Positions 44,469 through 51,903 of a stretch of 64,000 bases of DNA are shown here, piece by piece. Both the position numbers and the translations under genes were made by a program. The DNA is taken from NCBI GenBank assembly GCA_051652645.1, contig JBOFUP010000019.1:1-64000 (forward strand), written 5' to 3'. Source of the stretch: UBA7332 sp051652645 (lineage in GTDB: Bacteria; Bacteroidota; Bacteroidia; Bacteroidales; UBA7332). The notes beneath the pieces were generated by a model. That model did not search any database, was not told the DNA's origin, and saw nothing but the letters and a program-made list of their open reading frames with translations. Within the stretch, counting starts at the first letter, position 1. Every line of letters starts with the position of its first letter.

Positions 44469-44478
44469 CTTTCATTCC

Positions 44479-44516
44479 AAAAAAGCTTTTAATACATATG
44501 TATTAAAAGCTTTTTT
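44479..44516 (+). terminator. tRNA-Arg terminator
   Basis: A fully self-complementary 38-bp palindrome centred on CATATG (19 bp per arm) ends in a T run, ten bases after the tRNA. Confidence 0.85.
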
Positions 44517-45103
44517 TGTTTTCATACCTTATCCAACATAAAATATTTTGTTCAATTCAGCTTTCCGAAAGCAAACTAAGCTATACCATACTAAACAATT
44601 AAACCACTCCAATAGATCATTCAATTAATGTGCCAAGTTCAAATCTTGTGAGAACAGTAAATATTTGCTTCAACTGCTACTATACTTCACATAGACTAAA
44701 CAAGAAGAACTTGACATCTCGAACTAGCCAAGAAGTCAGCTCTAAAATCTCTCATTTAAGCAGAGGCATAAGTAGCTCTGCAATTAATATTGTTCATGAT
44801 TGTATAATCGTGAGAACTGGTATTATTTCACGAGAGCCCTCACAAGATAGCCTTTCAAAGTAATGAATTGAAACAGATCTAATGAATTGCCTATTGTCAA
44901 CACTTTGCCGTTTTGTAAATTTGGCACAACAAGGATAGATTTTGAACTCTGAGGCAAAAATATTTACCATTCTCTATCTACACCACTTGTATTTAACATC
45001 TTAATGTCCTTATTTTTACATTAACATCATCTTTATGCCCTTTTAGCCGTTATGTAATTGCTCAAATATCATAAATAGCATGGAGTTTTAAGCTAAATAA
45101 TAG

Positions 45104-45154
45104 GGGTTGCAATAGAATCCTATTGCAACCTATTGCAACAATCTATTGCAACCC
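45104..45154. repeat. TTGCAATAG/CTATTGCAA repeat cluster
   Basis: One inverted copy, GGGTTGCAATAG (45104-45115), is followed by three direct copies of CTATTGCAAC starting at 45120, 45130 and 45143. The first can pair with the nearest copy (11 bp) or the farthest (12 bp), giving alternative hairpins. Degenerate copies lie at 45179-45196. The function is unknown. Confidence 0.7.
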
Positions 45155-45443
45155 TTAAACCTCTGATTATAAATGAGTGTTGCAATGTGGCAATAGAAAT
45201 CATCAAAACTAAGACTCTGTGTGGTGATTTTGTCATTTCATTAACAGTGATTTACTAAATCACACAGTTTATTAACTCACCTTACTTACAATTAGCTATT
45301 TAGGAGTTATTATAAAGTCATTGGATGCTTCAACCATGAGCCACCTTAGCCTGAAGGATGGTAAGGCACACTGACAAACTAACCAAAACCCTCAGCCTAA
45401 TTCGAAAAACGCAGTTAGATAACACCAATTTTGCACTGCGATA

Positions 45444-45509
45444 ATGGTCAAAACTCTGAGGGTTTAGGGTGTAAACTCTGAGGGTTTTGACCATAAACTC
45501 TAAGAGTTT
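45444..45509. repeat. iteron-like 22-bp-period repeat array
   Basis: AAACTCTGAGGGTTT occurs at 45451-45465 and 45473-45487, and AAACTCTAAGAGTTT at 45495-45509, an exact 22-bp period. An 11-bp inverted repeat (ATGGTCAAAAC 45444-45454 with GTTTTGACCAT 45484-45494) brackets the first two. An inverted copy, AAAACCCTCAG, lies at 45385-45395. The pattern is like protein-binding iterons. Confidence 0.7.
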
Positions 45510-45788
45510 TTTATAGGTCGCTATTAAAAACTATAATATAGTGTAGACGTTAATATAATGGCTCACTTTTATGGTGTGAGCAATTTAACTGTAAAGGAAT
45601 TTATAGATGGGCTTTTTTGATTCGATTATAGATTACTACAAGTTAGAGCTAGCTCTTTTATGCATTGCAATATCAGCCTAAGATAAAAGTATAACATTCA
45701 CACAAGTCCTAACCTTGAGCCCTCTTTATTTTACAAAAAGAGATCATCGCTTAGAGTCTTTCGAAAGATGAAGTCTACAAAAACAATG

Positions 45789-45835
45789 AACACCTCGCAG
45801 AAACCATGGTCTAGCCATAGCTCCTACGAGGTGTT
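45789..45835 (-). terminator. terminator of the surface-lipoprotein operon
   Basis: AACACCTCG (45789-45797) pairs with CGAGGTGTT (45827-45835), with ATGG/CCAT as an inner stem and a T-rich stretch after it on the minus strand. Confidence 0.7.
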
Positions 45836-45886
45836 ACATCTATTTAAGCAACTAATTACTACTGAATCAAAAAGACTCTAGATATA

Positions 45887-47692
45887 CTACTCTATAACAT
45901 AGTTTACAGGAGTCTTAACACAACGTATTGAGACGGTCTTCTTAGCAGAATGCCCTTGCATATAGAAATTGTTTCGGCTATTATTGAAGCCAGCCTGATC
46001 CTTAGCCGAACTAACTGCTGCCAATAGCCAATAACCAGGGTTAAACGAATTTGGCTCTGACTGATAACCTACTCCATTAACCACCATTGACTCACCTTTT
46101 GCATTTGTCAATCTTATAATATAAGTATTATCAATTGTTTTATCAAAAGCACTTATAGCCTTTCGACGATAACGATCAACAGTAAACCTCTCTTTATTCA
46201 CCAAATAACCACTACTACTCTCTTCACCCGCCTTAAGTGCTATAAGAGAAACAACTGAAGACCCAACTACAGAGATCATCTGAGTTTCGGTAGGAACCTG
46301 ATAACCCTTAGGACAGTGAGAATCAGTCTCTATTGAGTTAATTGTACTACCACCGAAAGCATCAGCATAGCCAATATACTCTAAGCGCCCTTTTGAGTTA
46401 ACGCCAAGCTCTAAGCCCTTTGTATTAAGACCACAATATTGACTACCCGCATATTGCACAAAAGCCTCACCCTCACACTCTTTTAAATATCCCCATAAAT
46501 TTTCAACATCTTGATCAAAACTAATCTGATCTTCAAAAGACTTAGAGTCACCTTGCATGTTATACTTACTCCAATATAAATCACCAAACTTTACAACCGG
46601 AAGTGATCTACGTATTCGTGAGAAACTAAATGACTCTTGAACCCCATCACTAAACTCTAGAGTAATAGAACTAGTTTGCAAATCTCCATTTGCATCTTTA
46701 TCATTTGGCTTATAACCTCCCTCGATATTATATCTTCCCGATCTTCTTTGCATAATAACCCATTGGTAATCCTCTTTATTATCTGAGTCAATGGTATAGG
46801 ACAATACATCAAATTGAGGTTTAACACTAGCTAGTGTACCATCAATATAATCAGAGAATTGTATTTCTCCAGCTCCAACCTCTGAATAATCTACTAGCAT
46901 CTCCAGACGAGAGGCCTCTTGTATAATAACAATCGGTTTTTGAGAAAACTCCTCGCCCCCTCTCTCCATGAAGTATACAAGCGATTTACTATGCGATTCT
47001 TTTAATCCTTTTTGATTGAATCGTATCCTGAAGCTATTCCCCAGATAATCGTCGCCATACTCTCTTGAAATATCTAGATCGCTCCCATCAACCATATAGT
47101 CTGCTTCAATTGAAGCATCCAAGACCAACAAGAGGTCTGTTTTACAAGAAGGTACATATATAGTATCTAAAGAGCTACTAACTCTAACAAATGAAGGTAA
47201 AATAGATTTCACCTCATCTATAGAATAAGTAAATGAGTCTGGAAGAACCTCTATAATACCTCCATTCCCCCAAGGTTCAATAGATAGTTTCACCGACAAC
47301 TCATCTTCATCCTCAGAGAGTAGCCATGTGTGTAAATTGTCTCTATTCAAACTCCCTGGAACGTGAGATGTTATAATCTTATTATTACCCCCTACATTAA
47401 CAAAGAAATTAAATTCTAGAGAGTCTCTACTATTTACTATTTCAAAAACCTCACTTCTACCATTTTCATTGAAAGCCAACAGCTCACTCTTAATCACTAG
47501 AAGAGGCATATCCCCACCAAACGTAGAGACAATGCAAGAATCTATAGTAAGATTGCTATTTGAAACTCGCTTTACATCAAAACGACATTTTTGATACTCT
47601 TGTTTCATCTGATCATCTGGCGAAGGAAAGTCTAGTTGAGAACAACTAGAGAGAGCCAAGACAGATGCTAATAATGCAATTATATGTTTCAT
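45887..47692 (-). CDS. FISUMP-domain surface lipoprotein, fourth gene of the operon
   Basis: This 601-residue protein has a lipoprotein signal (ALSSCSQLD, cysteine at 17). Beta-rich domains fill the first 330 residues. A Fibrobacter-succinogenes-major-paralogous (FISUMP) region follows: LYWSKYNMQGDSKSFEDQISFDQDVENLWGYLKEC, SHCPKGYQVPTETQM and the ending VSIRCVKTPVNYVIE. Cysteines in CPKGY and IRCVK are conserved among the three paralogues here and could form a disulfide. Its N-terminal half differs from the other two, and the gap to the preceding gene (57 bases) is the widest in the operon. It may be an accessory or tip component of a fimbria-like structure; this is inferred. Confidence 0.7.
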   Translation of the reverse strand: MKHIIALLASVLALSSCSQLDFPSPDDQMKQEYQKCRFDVKRVSNSNLTIDSCIVSTFGGDMPLLVIKSELLAFNENGRSEVFEIVNSRDSLEFNFFVNVGGNNKIITSHVPGSLNRDNLHTWLLSEDEDELSVKLSIEPWGNGGIIEVLPDSFTYSIDEVKSILPSFVRVSSSLDTIYVPSCKTDLLLVLDASIEADYMVDGSDLDISREYGDDYLGNSFRIRFNQKGLKESHSKSLVYFMERGGEEFSQKPIVIIQEASRLEMLVDYSEVGAGEIQFSDYIDGTLASVKPQFDVLSYTIDSDNKEDYQWVIMQRRSGRYNIEGGYKPNDKDANGDLQTSSITLEFSDGVQESFSFSRIRRSLPVVKFGDLYWSKYNMQGDSKSFEDQISFDQDVENLWGYLKECEGEAFVQYAGSQYCGLNTKGLELGVNSKGRLEYIGYADAFGGSTINSIETDSHCPKGYQVPTETQMISVVGSSVVSLIALKAGEESSSGYLVNKERFTVDRYRRKAISAFDKTIDNTYIIRLTNAKGESMVVNGVGYQSEPNSFNPGYWLLAAVSSAKDQAGFNNSRNNFYMQGHSAKKTVSIRCVKTPVNYVIE

Positions 47693-47749
47693 TTATTGTT
47701 TTATCTTTAATATTGAATACTACCAACTCAAATAAAAGAAATTATTCTA

Positions 47750-49576
47750 TTAATAGCGATTAGGATTCTCACTTGACCTCAATATATCTGAACTATGTAT
47801 GGGGAATGTATGAACATTATTAACATAATATGGAGCTGACAGCTCTGCACCCCAAGGGCCATAAGTCATTGCACTACTATGACTATATCCCATACAGTGT
47901 CCCAATTCATGGAATATTGTATTAGCGGTTGATGTTGGTGTTCTATAGTGATTCAAAAACACTCCTTGGTGAAATCCAAGAGTTGCTCCACCACCTAATC
48001 CATAAACACCACCACACAAACCTATTCTGAAATTCTGATGAGACATCAGTTTCGGAATAATAGTGCTAACATCTATGATATCATCTACTCCACCATTACC
48101 CCATAGTTTACCCTGATAGGTTGCAAGCTCTTCTGGGTAACCAGGAACAGATATCATGTAAGCAATATTTGTCATAATAGCTACTCCTTCACGCACGTGA
48201 ACAGGTCTAATACCTCTCCAGTTTCCTGCTGGACCACCATTAGGCTGAGTAGGGTCTGCTCCATAAGTACTGAAATATACATTCCAGCCCGCACGAATCT
48301 GTTGTAGCATATTCCAATAAGAGTCATCACACTCAATTTCAAGCTCAGAAGAAAGCAACTCTGCTATCTCTTGTCTAGATAAGCTAATCTTTGCATTTGA
48401 CTCTAAAACGAACTGCTGCTTATCAGTAGTATCTAAAAGAGCAAAGCGAGCATCGCAAAAAGCAGGAATAGAATCATAATAGGCTAACAAGACACGCTCT
48501 CCATACATCTTATCTGATGACCATATTGAAACAGAAGAGATTGGACGTGCTGAGTAGAAGCGAGTGTGAATAGTCAAATCTTCACCTCCTGTAACTTGAA
48601 GCATCTTATTTATCCTAAAAGACCTTTGACTTGCATCACAATAAACAGAGTGATGCTCATCGTCTTGAAATATCAGCCCCCTATCTTCTTGATCATAATA
48701 TGAAGATGTGACATAAATCATACCAGCTCTCGCATCAGGATGAGAGGAGAAATTCAACGAAACCCTCTGCTTAACTCCTTCTTTGTATGAGATATCAGAC
48801 GAAAGGCTCAACTTATACTGCTCACCTCTATGATCCTGAGTATATAATACAAATGTTGACTCGATAGGCTCCTCAGAGAGTTGTGGCATTATATAGTATG
48901 CATTTGAGGATAAAAACGAAGCTTGGCTATTTGATGCCGAAGCCTCACCTTTATACTCCCCATTCAAAGTGAACTCATTATAAAATTTTGCACTCTGAGG
49001 GAAAGTCAAATCTATCCTCCTCATAGAGTTCATCAGATAGCTCGACGAAGATTGTCTCTGAATATCAACCCCTGCAAGTACATATTTAAGATCAACCATT
49101 TGTAGCAACGACGTTTCTGAAGTAACCTCAAAGTCCCTCTTCGCATAGTAGAGCTGATCTTGCAATAAAACAGGAACTACACCTTCTTTAAAGGAGAACC
49201 ATTTGTCATTAATAGACCCTATCTCATCATTAACCTCTAGACCACACTTCTCAAGCTCTTTATCAAAAGCCAATACATATATAGTATATTCTCCTATTGG
49301 CAGAGGTTCAATAACAATTGTGGATTGCTCTGGATGATAGTCTGATTGTATCTGCTTGATGATCCTACCCTGACTATCTGATATCCTATATCGTACATCT
49401 AACTGAGCAAATGAAGTACTCTTGGTCTGAACACTCCCCTGAAAACCTAATTGAAAATTAAGCTTACCCCCAAATACATCTTGAGATGAATCATCGCTAC
49501 ATCCTACAAAAGTTAGAAGTAGCATAGATAGGGATAGATACAGAAAACTAATTGTAAATAATCTATTTTTCATCAT
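47750..49576 (-). CDS. fimbrillin-like lipoprotein with a C-terminal metzincin-type domain
   Basis: The 608-residue protein has a lipoprotein signal (TFVGCSDDS). An N-terminal half follows that resembles FimB/Mfa2-type fimbrillin proteins (KLNFQLGFQG, IVIEPLPIGEYTIYVLAFDKE, YAKRDFEV, AYYIMPQL). The C-terminal part contains HELGHCMGYSH (residues 556-566), the HExxHxxGxxH zinc motif of metzincin proteases, with a possible Met-turn in AMTYG just after it. The catalytic glutamate is present. It starts 3 bases after the preceding gene, so it is part of the operon. A surface-anchored protease attached to a fimbria-like complex is a plausible reading. Confidence 0.75.
   Translation of the reverse strand: MMKNRLFTISFLYLSLSMLLLTFVGCSDDSSQDVFGGKLNFQLGFQGSVQTKSTSFAQLDVRYRISDSQGRIIKQIQSDYHPEQSTIVIEPLPIGEYTIYVLAFDKELEKCGLEVNDEIGSINDKWFSFKEGVVPVLLQDQLYYAKRDFEVTSETSLLQMVDLKYVLAGVDIQRQSSSSYLMNSMRRIDLTFPQSAKFYNEFTLNGEYKGEASASNSQASFLSSNAYYIMPQLSEEPIESTFVLYTQDHRGEQYKLSLSSDISYKEGVKQRVSLNFSSHPDARAGMIYVTSSYYDQEDRGLIFQDDEHHSVYCDASQRSFRINKMLQVTGGEDLTIHTRFYSARPISSVSIWSSDKMYGERVLLAYYDSIPAFCDARFALLDTTDKQQFVLESNAKISLSRQEIAELLSSELEIECDDSYWNMLQQIRAGWNVYFSTYGADPTQPNGGPAGNWRGIRPVHVREGVAIMTNIAYMISVPGYPEELATYQGKLWGNGGVDDIIDVSTIIPKLMSHQNFRIGLCGGVYGLGGGATLGFHQGVFLNHYRTPTSTANTIFHELGHCMGYSHSSAMTYGPWGAELSAPYYVNNVHTFPIHSSDILRSSENPNRY
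47879..47911 (-). other. codons for the HExxHxxGxxH zinc-binding motif
   Basis: These bases encode HELGHCMGYSH, residues 556-566 of the fimbrillin-like protein. All three histidines, the catalytic glutamate and the glycine are intact. Confidence 0.85.
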
Positions 49577-49579
49577 TTC

Positions 49580-51889
49580 TTAATCTATAATAAAATTAGT
49601 CGGTGATTTAACACAACGAATTGTTCTCGTATGAACACCAGATCCACTTAAGTTTCCATAAGATGTTCTATTGCTGTTGAAATCAATTACAAAGTGAGAA
49701 AAGCTAGTTGTTGATATAGGATAAATCGTTTGTCCTAAAGTGACCTCTGTAGCAGAACTTTGATTACCAAATCCTAAGAAAACCATTGACTCTCCTGAGT
49801 AAAACCTTATATCTGTTATCTTGAAGATACTCACATCCTTAATTTCAACACCATCTACAACAACAGAAGGGCGAGTATGTCTGTGCATCTGAAATCTATT
49901 CTTCTCCGTACTTGCAGAGCTTGTTGGATTAGAAGAAGCTGGGGATACGGTCGTCGTATTATATGGATTTGTACTTCCTGAAGCTGGAATAGTCATCCCT
50001 CCACCAATATAGAATATATGTCCCCACTCTACATTTGTAGGCATCTTATATCCAGGAGGGCAGTGTGCATCAGCCGGCCCATTACTTATCTGACCATCAG
50101 CAATAGAAGTGTAACCCTCATAATGAAGAGAGAGAGTATCACTTAGGGTATTCTGCTTTAGATACAGTCCTTCTCTACTTGTCCCTCGATATTGAGCACC
50201 TACATAATAAGCGAACTCCTCGTCAGTACACTCCTTTAGGTAATCATACAACTCCTCTCTATCTATATCACGATCAAATCCTATCTGATCTTCATAACTA
50301 TTTGAGTTACCTCTCATGTTATACTTTGCCCAATAAAGACCACCCTGGGATATTACAGGTAATGAGTTACGCTTTCTGCTTATCTCAAACTCCTCGATAT
50401 GACCATCAACATAATTAACCGTGACAATACTTGACTGTATTTGACCATGAGCATCAATATCATTAGGCTTAAATGCTCCCTCTAGGTTATACCCTGCTTG
50501 AGATTCAAGCAAACGTAACCAATTAAACTGATCATCAGCAGAACGAGTAGATACCGAAGAGATATCCCATTGTGAATTAACTCTGGCCAACTCTCCATCA
50601 ACATATTTACCAAACTCAATCCTCTTACCATTACTAGAAACACCAATAGCATCAAATCTAGTACGGAAAGGTTCTCTAACCAAAACTAAATGCTTATCAT
50701 ACACTCTATTATCCGATTTAGACTTAACCCAAATAGTAGAGATAGTCTGTGGCTTATTAATTTTATTGGACTCTAGAGTGAGCTCAAAACGATTACCCTT
50801 ATAGTTTGCCTTAACAGATGGGAGTTCAACGATGCCAATGTTTATATCCTCCATCTTTATCTCACAATCCTCTGGAGCATCAATAGCCAGAACAAAACTC
50901 CCATTAAATTCTGGTTCTATGTATAGAGTATCTGCACTAGTATTCAGTGAGATACCTTGAGGAAATTCTGAATTCTCGACATCTATCTTAACTCCTGAAT
51001 CTCCACTACCAGCCTCGTTATCCTGACCAACCTCCCAAGGGAGAACATTCAAATTAGCAAACAAAACAGCACCATTACTATTTATGCCAATCTCATACCT
51101 CTTATTTCTTTCGATAACGCTCGGAAGAGAAACACTCAACACATTCTTTACACCATTAAGCTTTAGATATATAGAGACTTTTGGTGCATTATCTCTTGAC
51201 TCATATATATATAAAAGCTCTTGAGGTATACCTCCTAGTTGAGATAGATGAGCCCCATCAATGAGACACCTCTTATACTGCATACTCTCTACTAACTCAT
51301 CATTACCTGGCAAAAGATAAGATCTATCAGCTAAGTTTGTTAACACACACGAATCAATCTCAACATTAAGTTCTGTTATCTTCTTAATATCAATACGAGC
51401 TAGCGAACGAGTAAGACTCATCTCAAGCATATTACTATTTAAAGATCCTATCTCACGTTCAGCCGTATAGTAGAGCGAAGGAAAACTATTTATATAATCT
51501 ACACTTGAGGTAGTCACATTCAGCACCTTTGAATAGTCGACAATGTCCTCACCCAATGGAAGAGAATAGTCCCCTGCTAAAAAAATCAACTTATCTGCTT
51601 TAGTCTTCTCTGTTGATACAAGAAAGTAACCATCTTCATCGGCTTGCATATCCTCCATCTGCCTAGAGAGAACACCCTGTGAGTAGAGCAGAGCTGTGAC
51701 ACTATTTAATTCTTGCGATATAGGAGTACCATCTTTAAGTATGCTAAGTTGCATAAGCGATGAATCACCTCTCACTAAGCTCTCCTCTTTTTCAGAGCAA
51801 GAACCCAAGAGCAAACCTCCTACTAGGAGTAAAGCTAAACTGGCTTTCATATATTTATATACTTGTTTAATCATTAATAAATTATTCAC
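49580..51889 (-). CDS. FISUMP-domain fimbrillin-like lipoprotein, second gene of the operon
   Basis: This 769-residue protein has a lipoprotein signal (LLLGSCSEK) and fimbrillin-like beta domains: LNSVTALLYSQGVLS, YYTAEREIGSL, SLTRSLARIDIKKI, YEIGINSNGAVLFANLNVLPWE. A BACON-like stretch follows (DTLYIEPEFNGSFVLAIDAPEDCEI), then the FISUMP region (LYWAKYNMRGNSNSYEDQIGFDRD, AHCPPGYKMPTNVEW) and the ending TIRCVKSPTNFIID. It is a close paralogue of the gene just upstream, 14 bases away, with the same domain order throughout, which shows gene duplication. It is probably a fimbria-associated surface protein. Confidence 0.75.
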   Translation of the reverse strand: MNNLLMIKQVYKYMKASLALLLVGGLLLGSCSEKEESLVRGDSSLMQLSILKDGTPISQELNSVTALLYSQGVLSRQMEDMQADEDGYFLVSTEKTKADKLIFLAGDYSLPLGEDIVDYSKVLNVTTSSVDYINSFPSLYYTAEREIGSLNSNMLEMSLTRSLARIDIKKITELNVEIDSCVLTNLADRSYLLPGNDELVESMQYKRCLIDGAHLSQLGGIPQELLYIYESRDNAPKVSIYLKLNGVKNVLSVSLPSVIERNKRYEIGINSNGAVLFANLNVLPWEVGQDNEAGSGDSGVKIDVENSEFPQGISLNTSADTLYIEPEFNGSFVLAIDAPEDCEIKMEDINIGIVELPSVKANYKGNRFELTLESNKINKPQTISTIWVKSKSDNRVYDKHLVLVREPFRTRFDAIGVSSNGKRIEFGKYVDGELARVNSQWDISSVSTRSADDQFNWLRLLESQAGYNLEGAFKPNDIDAHGQIQSSIVTVNYVDGHIEEFEISRKRNSLPVISQGGLYWAKYNMRGNSNSYEDQIGFDRDIDREELYDYLKECTDEEFAYYVGAQYRGTSREGLYLKQNTLSDTLSLHYEGYTSIADGQISNGPADAHCPPGYKMPTNVEWGHIFYIGGGMTIPASGSTNPYNTTTVSPASSNPTSSASTEKNRFQMHRHTRPSVVVDGVEIKDVSIFKITDIRFYSGESMVFLGFGNQSSATEVTLGQTIYPISTTSFSHFVIDFNSNRTSYGNLSGSGVHTRTIRCVKSPTNFIID

Positions 51890-51903
51890 CTTGAAATTAG
51901 ATC

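Larger units (their letters stand above)
44517..45886. other. long gene-free region with repeat arrays between tRNA-Arg and the surface-protein operon
   Basis: These 1370 bases contain no open reading frame that I could support. They hold two repeat arrays, listed separately, and a hairpin at 45217-45267 (CTGTGTG..GATTT with AAATCACACAG). Another short inverted repeat, GCTCAC/GTGAGC, lies near 45562-45581. The terminator of the surface-lipoprotein operon is at the right end. The region looks like remnant or regulatory DNA beside a tRNA gene, but no integrase or intact mobile gene is present. Confidence 0.5.

Noticed and set aside
44275..44475. 66-residue minus-strand reading frame (GFEPVTHSLEGCCSIQLSYET)
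   Set aside because: It is the antisense of the tRNA-Arg gene, a common annotation artefact.
44632..44658. tRNA T-arm-like CAAG-TTCAAAT-CTTG, a possible att remnant of tRNA-Arg
   Set aside because: Similarity to the tRNA 3' end is partial, no matching acceptor arm exists and no integrase is present.
44630..44863. 77-residue plus-strand reading frame
   Set aside because: It is low in complexity, with no recognised domain and no promoter or conserved feature nearby. It is more likely chance in non-coding DNA.
45336..45374. 12-codon frame MSHLSLKDGKAH, possibly a mobile-element remnant
   Set aside because: It is too short to support, and the upstream in-frame extension lacks a start and a recognisable domain.
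45444..45509. CRISPR array
   Set aside because: Only three short units with 7-base gaps occur, with no spacers and no cas genes.
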